Shown: one piece after another, positions 8,288 to 18,100 of the stretch
Layout: every line of letters begins with the position of its first letter
Position numbering within the stretch: position 1 is the stretch's first letter
Assembly: GCF_001675165.1 (NCBI RefSeq)
Contig: NZ_LROS01000077.1
Location: forward strand, 62,001-126,000
Length of the DNA stretch: 64,000 nt
Source: Clostridium ragsdalei P11
GTDB lineage: Bacteria > Bacillota > Clostridia > Clostridiales > Clostridiaceae
Reading direction: 5' to 3'
Translations under genes and position numbers: made by a program
Notes under the pieces: model-generated
What the model was told of the DNA's origin: nothing
What the model saw: the letters and a program-made list of their open reading frames with translations, nothing else
Databases searched by the model: none

Positions 8288-11200
8288 ATGAGTAAGAAGA
8301 GTACAAAGGCACTTGCAAGTGCTACACTTATGTCCTTGGTATTAACAACAGCTTTATCAGCAGGTCCTGTTAAAGCAGCACAAGGACCAGTAACAAGAGT
8401 AAGTGGCGGTGACAGATATGCAACAGCTGCAAAGGTTGCTACAACAGAATGGAAAACTTCAGACAATGTAGTATTAGTATCAGGTGAAGGATATGCAGAT
8501 GCAGTAAGTGCATCAGCATTAGCTAAAAAATTAGGAGCACCTATACTGTTAACTACAGGAACTACACTTAACGCAGATGCACAAAGTGCATTAGATACAT
8601 TAAAACCAAAAAATGTATATGTTGTTGGAGGAACTGCTTCAGTTTCACAGAGCATAAGAGATGGTCTTAAATCCAAATATACTTTAACAGAGTTAGGTGG
8701 ATCAAACAGATACGAAACTAACGTAGCAGTAGCTAAACAATTAGTTAAATTAGGAGTTAGTGCTAGCGACGTTATGGTAGTTGGTGGACAAGGATTTGCA
8801 GATGCACTTTCCGTAGCACCAGTAGCAGCAGCAAAGGGACAAATCTTATTATTAGCAAATAATGATACAAGTGCAACTCAAGGAGCAATTGATTTTGTAA
8901 AAGACAATAAGTCCAACGTTACAGTTGTTGGAACTACAAATGTTATAAGCGATGCAATAAAGAATGCTTTTGGATCAACAGCTACTAGAGTAAACGGTGG
9001 ATCAAGCAGATTTGATACTAACTTAGCTGTATTAAAGGCATTCAGCAAAGACTTAAAGACTGACAAGTTATATGTAGCAAATGCAAGCGCAGCTACACCA
9101 GATAATCTTTATGCAGATGCATTAGTTGCTTCCGCATTAGCTGGAAAATATACTGCACCATTAGTATTAGTTGACAAAGATGGTACAAGTGCAACTAATA
9201 GTGCTGTATCTTATATTAAGAGTGAAAATGCAAAGGCTATAGAAGTAATAGGTGGAACAAGCGTTGTTCCTGATTCAATAATCAGCGAAATTACAGGTAC
9301 TACACCTACTCCTACTAATCCAGAAGTTTCATCAATAAGTACTATTGGATTAAAGCAGGTAAAGGTTGTATTTGGAGAAGAAGTTGATGAAGATACAGCA
9401 GAAGAAGTATCAAATTATAAAATAGATGGAACTTCTCTTACAGCTAGTGATGCCAATGCTGTACTTCAAGATGACAATAAGACAGTTTTAATTACTCTTG
9501 TAGGTCAGAAGAAACAAAATGATGATTTAGATGTAACAGTAAAGAAGGGAATATTAAGTTCTGATAAAACACAGACAATTCCAGAATTAACTCAAACTGT
9601 GACATTCTCAGATACTACTGCCCCAACTTTAGATTCAGTATCAATTAGAGGAAATAAAAAGATAACTGTTAAATTCAATGAACCAGTTAACGTTGGAGGA
9701 AATGTTAATGCTTCAGGTGTATATAGCAAATTCAAGATAAATGATAAAAACTTAACTTCATTTGGCTTGGATTCTTCAACTACTGTAGCAAAAGATGCTG
9801 TTAAAGATGGTAGTAATAATTACTGGACAAATCAGATTGATTTCTATTTTAGTTCAAGTCTTCCAACTGGAAGTAATGTACTTAAAGTTTCAGATGGTGA
9901 TGTTAATGAATTGGAAGATGCAGCAGGATTCCCTATAGCTGAGACTACACAAAACTTTAATGTCGATACATTAACTGGTGCTCCTGTAATAAATGGTATA
10001 TCAGCTAAAGATGATGGAACAGTATATATAGATTTTGATAGACCAATGGATAATGCTACTGCAACAACTAAATCTAAATTTAAAATAAATGATAAGGCTG
10101 TTAGTACATTAAGCGGAGCATCAATAGACCTTAAGAAAGATGATACTCAGGTTAAAATAAGTGGAATAAATTCTTTATTAAATAAGAATTCAAACAACTT
10201 ATATATAGATAACACTGTAAAAGATGCATATGGAAATAAGGTAGCAGATGATACTTACAAATCATTTACATTAGATGAAGATAATACTAAGCCAACTGTA
10301 TCTTCTGTTAGTGCACTTGATGATACTACAATAAGAGTTAGATTTAGCAAAGATGTAGATGCATTATCTGCAACTAACGTATCTAACTATAAATTAAAGG
10401 ATAATGATGGAACTGTTATAACTGATGAAATAGCAGCTGTTGGTGGTGGCAGTACTTATCAGGATACAAATGCTATAACTATCCCAGGAAAAGCAACTAC
10501 TTATTCAGTTTCAGATGGTGATTCAACAGATGTAGTTGATATACATGTTAATAAGAAACTTACTGATTCAAATTATTCTTTAACAATTAAGAATATAGAA
10601 GATACAGCAAAAGATCCAAATACTATGGAAGATGTAACTATGCCACTTAAAGGTTCTGATGATGTAACAGCTACTGTAAATGGAACTTATATGGTTGCAG
10701 GTAATACAAGAAAAGTTATTGTATACTTTAATAAGGAAATGGATTCATCTTCACTTACAGCACTTAGCAACTACAAATATAAAAATGGCAGTGGTGATAT
10801 AAAGACATTACCAAGTGATGCTACTATTACTGCAAGTGGTGACAATAAGAGTGCTGTTGTAGAATTCCCATCAAGCTATGGTACTTCTGGAAAAAGTGGA
10901 AGCAATTTAATTTCTGCACTTGATGTTATGGATACACTTAAAGATACTGATGGAAAGTCATTAGATGTTGCATATACAGCAGATATAAAAGCAGTATCAG
11001 ATAATCCAAATACTGCTACAATTGATGCTAAGTCAGTTAAAGTAGTATATGATGATGATAACGCTGGTGATGATTTAACAGTTCAATTTAAGTTCAATAA
11101 TCCAATAGATACATTAGATTTTACAGATTTCAGAGTAAATGGAGTAAAACCAAGCACAGGCTCACTTAACGGAAATGTTGTAACTCTTAAATTTAATGAT

Positions 11201-11791
11201 GGAGATGCAGTAGTTGATACTGAAAAGACTGACTCAACCTTTACAGGAAAGAACGGTACTTATACTCCAACTAAAATTGAAGCTGTTAAATTCCAAGGTG
11301 CTAAGGGAATAAAAATATATACAGTTACAACTAATACAAAAGATGTTGCTGGAAATGCTATACAGGCAATATCTTCAGGAACTCCAGTTTATGCATATGA
11401 CTTTAGTGCAGCACCAAAGACTATAGCTGATCAATGGTATGCTAGTTCTACTGGCCATTATGTTGATGTAGTATTTGATACTGCTATTGACACTAATGGA
11501 ATTGATGCAGATAATTTTGTATTTACTGATGCAAATGGAGCTACTTTAACACCTACTGCAGAAACAGTTCCTACAGGTACTTTAAATGAAGCTAATACAG
11601 TTAGGTTTACATTTGCTAATAATGCAAGTAGCTTTGGTGTTAGTGCAAAAATTAAAGTTAGAGTTAAGAGTACTGCATCAATTAGAACTATTAAAGATAA
11701 CGATGATGGAAATGCTTACTACAAGGCATCAGATGATGATATAGCTGGAAGAACAATTTCAGTAGATGCATTGACAGGTGCAGTTAAATAG
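8288..11791 (+). CDS. S-layer-like protein: three CWB2 modules and Ig-like repeats
   Basis: A 1167-residue exported protein. The signal peptide covers about residues 1-31 (ending GPVKAAQ). Three CWB2 modules follow to about residue 340 (GEGYADAVSASALAKKLGAPILLT, GGQGFADALSVAPVAA, YADALVASALAGKYTAPLVL). A TPTPTNPE linker leads to a long array of beta-sandwich repeats of the SbsA/Big-like type, each with patterns such as TIRVRFSKDVDALSATNVSNYKL. The tail is ASDDDIAGRTISVDALTG. It has regular codon use, a strong GAGGAGGG site and a long leader, so it is probably a major surface or S-layer protein. A full-length paralogue lies at 31.3 kb on the other side of the nif cluster. Confidence 0.9.
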   Translation: MSKKSTKALASATLMSLVLTTALSAGPVKAAQGPVTRVSGGDRYATAAKVATTEWKTSDNVVLVSGEGYADAVSASALAKKLGAPILLTTGTTLNADAQSALDTLKPKNVYVVGGTASVSQSIRDGLKSKYTLTELGGSNRYETNVAVAKQLVKLGVSASDVMVVGGQGFADALSVAPVAAAKGQILLLANNDTSATQGAIDFVKDNKSNVTVVGTTNVISDAIKNAFGSTATRVNGGSSRFDTNLAVLKAFSKDLKTDKLYVANASAATPDNLYADALVASALAGKYTAPLVLVDKDGTSATNSAVSYIKSENAKAIEVIGGTSVVPDSIISEITGTTPTPTNPEVSSISTIGLKQVKVVFGEEVDEDTAEEVSNYKIDGTSLTASDANAVLQDDNKTVLITLVGQKKQNDDLDVTVKKGILSSDKTQTIPELTQTVTFSDTTAPTLDSVSIRGNKKITVKFNEPVNVGGNVNASGVYSKFKINDKNLTSFGLDSSTTVAKDAVKDGSNNYWTNQIDFYFSSSLPTGSNVLKVSDGDVNELEDAAGFPIAETTQNFNVDTLTGAPVINGISAKDDGTVYIDFDRPMDNATATTKSKFKINDKAVSTLSGASIDLKKDDTQVKISGINSLLNKNSNNLYIDNTVKDAYGNKVADDTYKSFTLDEDNTKPTVSSVSALDDTTIRVRFSKDVDALSATNVSNYKLKDNDGTVITDEIAAVGGGSTYQDTNAITIPGKATTYSVSDGDSTDVVDIHVNKKLTDSNYSLTIKNIEDTAKDPNTMEDVTMPLKGSDDVTATVNGTYMVAGNTRKVIVYFNKEMDSSSLTALSNYKYKNGSGDIKTLPSDATITASGDNKSAVVEFPSSYGTSGKSGSNLISALDVMDTLKDTDGKSLDVAYTADIKAVSDNPNTATIDAKSVKVVYDDDNAGDDLTVQFKFNNPIDTLDFTDFRVNGVKPSTGSLNGNVVTLKFNDGDAVVDTEKTDSTFTGKNGTYTPTKIEAVKFQGAKGIKIYTVTTNTKDVAGNAIQAISSGTPVYAYDFSAAPKTIADQWYASSTGHYVDVVFDTAIDTNGIDADNFVFTDANGATLTPTAETVPTGTLNEANTVRFTFANNASSFGVSAKIKVRVKSTASIRTIKDNDDGNAYYKASDDDIAGRTISVDALTGAVK

Positions 11792-11839
11792 TATTTCTAT
11801 ACTAGAATGATAGATATTTGTTAAAAAATGAAACTTAAG

Positions 11840-11878
11840 ATAGGAGAGGAAGGACAGTACAACCCTTCCTTCTCCTAT
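11840..11878 (+). terminator. Hairpin after the S-layer-like gene
   Basis: ATAGGAGAGGAAGG pairs with CCTTCCTTCTCCTAT around a short loop. The T run is weak, so it may be a terminator or a stabilising 3' end. The following 300 bases (to 12182) carry no intact gene. A short open stretch near 12090-12170 reads like a degraded coding remnant (IDNLTHKAAHIEGTVNG), source unknown. Confidence 0.6.
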
Positions 11879-12220
11879 TTAAATATGAGCGGATAAAATT
11901 GTACTGACATATCCTAAAATATCTTTAAGTCATAAAAATAGCTAGGTCCTACTCTGGCTGAAAAACAAAATAATTAAATTAACATTTAGAGTGTCTTTGT
12001 GGATGCTCTTCTATTCTTTTTTGGATAATAAATAGATATTTAGCGAAATTGGATGTAGAAAAAATAGAATGTAAGAAAAGCTGAGATAGATAATTTAACT
12101 CATAAAGCAGCACACATAGAAGGGACAGTTAATGGAGTTGGAGAACTAATTCAAAATAGAAGATCAATTAAATGTATGCTTTGGTGCCCGTCACTGAGTG
12201 GGATATAAATGTTCCAATAC

Positions 12221-12271
12221 GGTGCCTGTCACTAAACGGGACAAGAAGTATCCCGTTTAGTGACAGGCACC
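12221..12271 (+). repeat. Perfect 21-bp inverted repeat of the REP family
   Basis: The arms begin and end with GGTGCCTGTCAC/GTGACAGGCACC and extend into CTAAACGGGA/TCCCGTTTAG, separated by CAAGAAGTA. There is no mismatch, so it would form a very stable hairpin in RNA or single-stranded DNA. RAYT enzymes of related systems bind such hairpins. It may also insulate the transposase gene from upstream transcription. Confidence 0.85.
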
Positions 12272-12336
12272 TGCTTGTTTAAAACACAATAATTTGGTTA
12301 TAATCACAGAAAATAATTTATCTGTGAGGTATAGAA

Positions 12337-12885
12337 ATGCCAAGAAAAAATAGACTATGGCGTGAAGGTTCAATTTTACATATTACAGTTAGAGGGAACA
12401 GAAAGGAAGATATATTTAAAAGCCAAGAAGATTATTGTGTTTATCTTAGGAATTTACAGCATTCTATAAAATTTTATAATAACGAATTTCAAATATTAAG
12501 TTACTGTCTGATGACTAATCACATTCATCTTCAAATTGAAACAAAAAGTGTTCATATAAAAAAATTAATGGGCAAAATAAATACTTTTTACGCTAAGTAT
12601 TTTAATAATAAATATGATTATCATGGGCACCTTTTTCAGGGACGGTATGGATCTCGAATAATAGATAGTGACAGCTATATTTTAGAAGTAAGTAGATACA
12701 TAAGTTTAAATCCTGTGAGAGCTAACATAGTTGACAAACCAGAAGATTATAAATGGAGCAGTTATCCTATGTTAATAGGTAAGAAAAAAGAAAAACTAAT
12801 TAATTCGGATAGAATACTTTCTTATTTCATTCAGAGCAAAAAGAGAGAATTATATAGAATGTACGTGGAAGATGCAATGAGGTGA
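12337..12885 (+). CDS. REP-associated tyrosine transposase (Y1/HUH family)
   Basis: A 182-residue IS200-like Y1 transposase of the RAYT type. The HUH pair is His62 and His64 in CLMTNHIHLQIE. The candidate nucleophile is Tyr85 or Tyr88 in INTFYAKYFN. The family signature GHLFQGRYGSR, then EVSRYISLNPVRANIV and YKWSSYP, is complete. The length is normal and no frameshift is seen, so it is probably active. The stop codon TGA lies inside the right-end GGTGACGGGCACC motif, so gene and repeat are physically fused. Such enzymes are thought to move or maintain REP palindromes by single-strand chemistry. A GTGAGG site precedes the ATG. Confidence 0.9.
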   Translation: MPRKNRLWREGSILHITVRGNRKEDIFKSQEDYCVYLRNLQHSIKFYNNEFQILSYCLMTNHIHLQIETKSVHIKKLMGKINTFYAKYFNNKYDYHGHLFQGRYGSRIIDSDSYILEVSRYISLNPVRANIVDKPEDYKWSSYPMLIGKKKEKLINSDRILSYFIQSKKRELYRMYVEDAMR

Positions 12886-13034
12886 CGGGCACCAGTCAGA
12901 GATAGCTGCATAAATTTAAGCAAGTATATAGAATAGTATAACAATTTCTGATAAAATGAATATAAGAGAGTGAATAAAAGTATTTCCTTTAGTAAATGCT
13001 AACAATAGATAAAAGTACTACAGGAGGAAATATT

Positions 13035-13582
13035 ATGCCGGAAGGTAAAATACATCATGAACATGATGTAGGATATAAGTATATATTTTCACATAAGTAT
13101 ACATTTCTGGAACTTCTACGTAGCTTCGTAAAAAAGGATTGGGTAAATTTAATAAAAGCTGAAGATTTAATTTTAATTGATAAATCCTATATACTTGAAG
13201 ACTTTAGTGAAGAGGAATCTGATATTGTATATAAGGTAAACTTAGATGGAAATGATATAGTATTTTATATTTTATTGGAGTTCCAATCGAGAGTTGATTA
13301 TAGAATGCCAATGAGGTTACTATTTTATATAGTAGAAGTATGGAGAGAAATTTTAAAAAATACTTCAAGGAGAGATCAACGGAGGAAAGATTGAGACTTA
13401 CGGTATATGTTTAAAAAAAGATAACTCCAGAACAGTTTGATATACTTAAGATATGGTTAAAAAACATAATGGAGCCAAGACTAGACAAAGGATCTAGGAA
13501 AGAAGTGGAAGAGGTATTAGAAACTATAATTGATGAGATTTTTGATTTCAAATCACTGGATGACATAAATAAATACTTATAG
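13035..13582 (+). pseudogene. Broken Rpn/PD-(D/E)XK family gene
   Basis: The N-terminal part (MPEGKIHHEHDVGYKYIFSH, then LLEFQSRVDYRMPMRLLFYI) is that of the Rpn/Transposase_31 family of PD-(D/E)XK nucleases. The frame stops after about 120 codons. The family's C-terminal part reappears in another frame from 13421 (ITPEQFDILKIWLKNIMEPR, ending DDINKYL and TAG). About 100 codons of the usual middle are missing, so the gene carries a deletion plus a frame change. An AGGAGG site precedes the ATG, so a truncated product could still be made. Just after the stop, GGTGACAG resembles half of a REP motif. Confidence 0.8.
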
Positions 13583-13607
13583 GGTGACAGATACTTACCA
13601 AGGAATA

Positions 13608-13637
13608 GAAGGGTGGCCAAAATTGGCTGCCCTTCTC
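13608..13637 (-). terminator. Hairpin at the end of the LysM-CAP gene
   Basis: AGAAGGGTGGCC pairs with GGCTGCCCTTCT around AAAATT, with one mismatch. It lies 25 bases beyond the stop of the minus-strand gene and also beyond the plus-strand pseudogene, so it may serve either. Confidence 0.55.
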
Positions 13638-13661
13638 ACTATCACTATTTTGATAGGTACC

Positions 13662-14273
13662 TTAATAGGACTTTATAAATTGCTGGGTCCAATAGCACGT
13701 TCCGTTAGAATTTTTAGCGAGACCAACTCCTATTTGATTGAAACTTGAATTTAGAATATTGGCTCTATGTCCTGGAGAGTTCATCCAGGAATTCATTACC
13801 TCCTGTGCAGTTCTTTGTCCCATGGCAATATTTTCGCCAGCAGCAGTAAATTTTATGCCGAAATTTTGCATCATGGTAAAGGGTGAACCGTAGGTAGGAG
13901 ATGTATGATCAAAATATCCTTTGTTAGCCATATCTTGAGATTTGTATCTGGCAACTCTTGATAGTTCCCAATTTGTTGTAAATGGTTGTAGTCCTGCATT
14001 TACTCTTGCTTGGTTTACCAGCTTTATAACTTGATTTTCCATTGTTTTTACATCTATATTTGGAATAGATATCTTCTGTCCTGGTATTATCATGGCAGGA
14101 TTTGCAATCTGTGGATTGGCAGATATGAGTTCACTTATTCCCACCTGGTTTTTTACTGCAATTTTCCACATGGTATCTCCGGATACTACGGTATAAGTTG
14201 ACGATTGTGCGTGAACTGCACCTGTAGACAATACAAGACATAATATCAAACTTGATAAAAAACTTTTTTTCAA
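13662..14273 (-). CDS. Secreted LysM-CAP (YkwD/SafA-like) protein
   Basis: A 203-residue exported protein. The signal peptide (about 1-23) ends at AVHAQ. A LysM peptidoglycan-binding domain follows (about 26-72, YTVVSGDTMWKIA to IIPGQKISIP), then a CAP/SCP domain (about 85-200, with HTSPTYGSP, AGENIA and NSPGHRANILN). CAP proteins of this bacterial type are common in spore formers and are often sporulation- or wall-associated; their biochemical activity is unclear. The start is unusual: GTG at 14282 lies inside the GAGGTGA ribosome binding site, so the TTG three codons later is the better start and gives MKKSFLSSLILCLVLS. Confidence 0.85.
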   Translation of the reverse strand: MKKSFLSSLILCLVLSTGAVHAQSSTYTVVSGDTMWKIAVKNQVGISELISANPQIANPAMIIPGQKISIPNIDVKTMENQVIKLVNQARVNAGLQPFTTNWELSRVARYKSQDMANKGYFDHTSPTYGSPFTMMQNFGIKFTAAGENIAMGQRTAQEVMNSWMNSPGHRANILNSSFNQIGVGLAKNSNGTCYWTQQFIKSY

Positions 14274-14323
14274 TGAAATCACCTCAGTATATTTTGTGAT
14301 GAATATAAAAATTTATCCCACTA

Positions 14324-14374
14324 GGTGCCTGTCACCGAGCGGGACATTTACAACCCCATTCGGTGCCAGGCACC
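14324..14374 (+). repeat. REP-family unit upstream of the metallophosphoesterase gene
   Basis: A 51-base unit runs GGTGCCTGTCACC, GAGCGGGACATTTACAACCC, CATTC, GGTGCCAGGCACC. Each end is a 13-bp near-palindrome. It lies 21 bases before the next start codon. Its twin follows the same gene. Confidence 0.9.
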
Positions 14375-14395
14375 AAAGAGAAAGGAACGATAACT

Positions 14396-15088
14396 ATGAA
14401 GATAGCAGTTATTTCCGATATACACGGAAACTTGGAAGCACTTAAAGCGGCACTTTGCCATATAGAAAATAAAAGCATTGACACTATAATATGTCTTGGA
14501 GACTTGGTAGGATATGGACCCTATCCTAATGAAGTAATTCAGCTTGTAAGAGAAAAGCACATATTAAATATACTTGGCAACTACGATGCAGCAGTGCTTG
14601 AAAAAAAATTTAATTACATAAGAGACAATGAAGTCAATAAATTTTGTATGCCCTGGGCAGCAGAAGAACTATCAGAGGAAAACAGGGATTACTTAAAGTC
14701 CCTTCCTGGAGAAATAGTACTTAATTTTAAAAATAAGAAATTCCATTTTGTACATGGAAGCAATAGATCCATAAATGAATATTTAAAAGAAAATTCCAAA
14801 GAAGCGGAAGAAGCAATGGATGTGCTAGAAGAAGATGTTCTAATATGTGCTCACACTCATATTCCTTATAGGAAGAAATATGGAGATAAAATTCTCTTAA
14901 ATGATGGAAGTATTGGAAAGCCTAAAATAGGCAGGCCTAATGGAACTTACCTCATAATGGAACCGGACGAGGATGTAAAAAGCACTATTGTAGAATTTAC
15001 CTACGACTATGAAAAAACAGTAAAGGCCATGGAGGAAAAAGGGATACATAAAGCTTGCATAAAAAATATAAAAACTGGAATAGAATAA
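14396..15088 (+). CDS. Calcineurin-like metallophosphoesterase
   Basis: A 230-residue YfcE/MJ0936-like phosphoesterase with all metal-binding blocks: ISDIHGN (residues 5-11), GDLVGYGP, GNYDAAV, HGS and CAHTHIPY. Substrates of this group are varied (phosphodiesters, nucleotides), so none is assigned. It has no signal peptide and should be cytosolic. The ATG is preceded by AAAGGAACG; an upstream in-frame GTG lies inside the REP unit and is not a credible start. The gene is framed by two almost identical REP units, 21 bases before and 4 bases after, an arrangement that suggests a cassette or repeated insertion at gene borders. Confidence 0.88.
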   Translation: MKIAVISDIHGNLEALKAALCHIENKSIDTIICLGDLVGYGPYPNEVIQLVREKHILNILGNYDAAVLEKKFNYIRDNEVNKFCMPWAAEELSEENRDYLKSLPGEIVLNFKNKKFHFVHGSNRSINEYLKENSKEAEEAMDVLEEDVLICAHTHIPYRKKYGDKILLNDGSIGKPKIGRPNGTYLIMEPDEDVKSTIVEFTYDYEKTVKAMEEKGIHKACIKNIKTGIE

Positions 15089-15092
15089 AATT

Positions 15093-15143
15093 GGTGCCTG
15101 GCACCGAGTGGGACATTTATAACCCCATTCGGTGCCAGGCACC
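15093..15143 (+). repeat. REP-family unit between convergent genes
   Basis: A 51-base unit with GGTGCCTGGCACC at one end and GGTGCCAGGCACC at the other, and the shared middle GGGACATTTATAACCCCATTC. It starts four bases after the phosphoesterase stop and ends five bases before the stop of the convergent peptidase gene. It could act as a bidirectional transcription end. Confidence 0.9.
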
Positions 15144-15148
15144 TTAGT

Positions 15149-18100
15149 TTATTTCTGCATGTCTATAATTTCATTAAATAATTGTTTGTTTTGTTCAATC
15201 TTATCTGCGGAACCTTCTGCAAAGTATATATTTTGTTTTAGAACTTGATCCAGCATATTTCCATAATTTCTTATATCATCTGGTGTAGTTGAAAGTGCCT
15301 CTTTCTCATAGTTCAAAAGATCATTTACAGAAGAATTTGTAAGATACATTGAATCACAAAGAGAACTTTCCTCGAGAGGTCCACTAGATTTTAAATTTAC
15401 AAAACTTTTAATAGCTCCTATAATGTAATTTGTCATTTCGCTGTCTGTTGCCTGAAAGTTTTTAAGGTAATTTACCGTACCTTGAAAGGCATCTAAGGTT
15501 TCTTTAAGGTTTGGATCTCTCATTGATGCAAGTATAACTTCACCATTAGGTGATAATGCAGATTGGACTCCATAGGCACCGCCGGTTGTCCTTACCTTAT
15601 TCCAAAGATATCCGTTGTCCAATACGTTTTGCAGTACCATCATCTTTCCACTATAGGTATAGCCAGCTTTTTTAAAATCTCCAACCTGTATTATTGTTTG
15701 TACTTTTGCAGTGGAAGAAAAAGCTGTATTTTTATCAGGTTGTGCAAAAGTATATTTTTGCTTTGGAAGTACCTGAGAGTTAATTTTAGGACTTATACGG
15801 TTTAACTCGTTTTTAAATGTTTTAGAAGAATTTTCATTTCCACTGTAAGTTGCTATAAGATCATCTCTGTTAAATGCAAGTTTGCGTATATCATTTAGGT
15901 TTTTAGAGATCTCATCCCACTTTGAATCAAAGTTGCTGTCCAGGTCTTGTAAGAACTTATAATAGGAAAGCCCTGTAAGATCTTCACTGTATCTTCCACT
16001 TTCACTCATATAGGAACTCATTCGCATAATTGCAGCCGCACCTGATCCTGAAGTCAAAGTTGCCTGTAAGGCTGACTTATTTTGCTCAATAATTTGTTTT
16101 ATTCTCTGCTTATTTGTAAACTGGCTGTCATTTATAATTTCTTCAGTTAAATCAAGAGACTTTGAAATATTCTCATCAGGCGCTAAAAGGGATACTGTTA
16201 GTTTAGGACTATAGTTATTAGGATTTTTATTGCTTGATACTGCTGAAGGTGTAAAACCAATAGTACTTCCTACATACTGCAGCATTTCATTTGAAAGCTG
16301 ATCATAACTATGTTCCTTAGTATCTACATTTCCAAGCAAAGATGAAAGTAGGCTCAAATAATGTAATTTATCTTGTGGAACCTTTGATGTATCAAAGTAA
16401 AGGCTTATGTTTGAAAGCCCATTTAAATCTGCATTATGGGTAAGAACTTTCATACCTGATTGACTTTCAACCTTGTAGTTCAAATTTGGTAATTCAGGTT
16501 TGATATCCTTAAGTGAAAGCTTTGGTAAAGTTTCCAGTGCTTCCTTTGAATCACCGCTTTTTTGCCATGCATTAAAATCTTGGGTATCTTTTAAAAGTGA
16601 ATTAACACCTGATTCTCCTATTTGATTTTTATAATCTGCAAGTTTTTTAGCTGTAGCTTCAGTATTATTACTTTCAAGACCAGCTTCAGGCTTTAGTACA
16701 ACCATTGAGTGATAGTTGTTTGAAACTAGGTACTTGTCAATTAAACTTGTAAAATATTTATTGGAATCCGATTTCTTTATCTTTTCCATTATGTCACTTG
16801 TATCAAAATACATGGTAGGATCTTTATCATATACCCATGTGGACAATGCAGTCTGGGATAATACAAGACCATTTCCACCAAGCATAGGTGTTACAAGTTT
16901 TTCAGATCGATCGCTTATGTCATAGGATTCAAGGGCAGATTTAAGAAAATCTTTATCAAATCCATTTTTAGAAATATTCTTTAGAGTATCAAAAATAGTT
17001 TTTTCAAAAACTTCTTTTGAAGATTCATCAGAATTAGTTGCATTAATTGAAAATACTGGCTGAATACCATTCATACTAAATGAAGAACTTACATTTTCTG
17101 CAATATCCTTTTCTGTAAGTGCTTTTTTAAGAGGAGCATTGTCTGTTCCCATAAGTAAATAATTCAAAAATGTTAATGCTGTGTTTGTTTCCTTATCGCC
17201 TATATCGCCTGTAACAAAATTTAAAGAAAGATAAGTCTTCTTTTTTGTGTCTCCATCTTTAGGAACAGGATAAGAAGCTATTTTATCAGGTATATTAGAC
17301 AGTGATTTTTCGGCCTTAACAGAAGTATCTACATTAACTTTGTCAAATTTGCTTAAGTAATTTTGATCAATGTATTGAAGATATTGTCCTATATCTAATT
17401 TACCATATAAATATATGTAGCTGTTTGATGGTGTATAGTTTTTCTTGTAAGTTGAAATTAACTGATCTCTTGTAAGAGAAGGAATATTCTCTGGATTTCC
17501 ACCTGAATCCCACTTATAAGAAGTATCAGGAAACAGTGATTGATTTACTGCATTACGTAAAAGCCACTGAGGATTTGAATAGTCACCCTTCATTTCATTG
17601 TACACAACGCCGTTAATTGAAAGAGCTGAATCCTTAGATGGTAGATCATACCTCCAACCTTCCTGCTTGAATATATTAGGATCAGTAGTAACATTTGGGA
17701 AAAATACTGCGTCCAAATACACTCCCATAAGGTTTTTAAGATCCTGCTCATTTGTACTTGCTGCAGGAAATGTAGTGTAATCAGCACCTGTCATAGCATT
17801 GATGAAAGAACCCAAGGAGCTCTTAAGCATTTGCTGAAATGGAGATTTTACAGGATAATTCTTGGAACCATCAAGAACTGAGTGTTCAATAATATGATTT
17901 ACACCACTGTTGTCTGAAGTAGGGGTGCGAAAACTGATATCAAAAACTCTCTGGGTATCATCGTTTTTAAGATACATTAGTTTTGCACCTGTTTTTACAT
18001 GAGTAAACTGCATAACAGTAGAATTAACTTTTGGTATATCCTTCACTGAAGTAAGTTGAAATCCATAATAGGTCTTTCCAATCTCATTACAGCTTGTAAC

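Larger units (their letters stand above)
12183..12893 (+). mobile_element. RAYT element with terminal palindromic repeats
   Basis: The transposase gene sits inside a 711-base unit. Its outer ends are the same variant motif in inverted orientation: GGTGCCCGTCAC on the left and GTGACGGGCACC on the right. The variant carries CCCG where the dispersed copies have CCTG, which ties the two ends together. An internal perfect 21-bp inverted repeat (12221-12241 and 12251-12271, 9-base loop) starts with GGTGCCTGTCACT and lies 65 bases upstream of the gene. Copies of the motif occur at five other places in the window. Confidence 0.75.

Noticed and set aside
8281-8676. Minus-strand open frame opposite the S-layer-like gene
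   Set aside because: It is a shadow of the CWB2 coding frame on the other strand. Similar shadows occur opposite most CWB2 genes.
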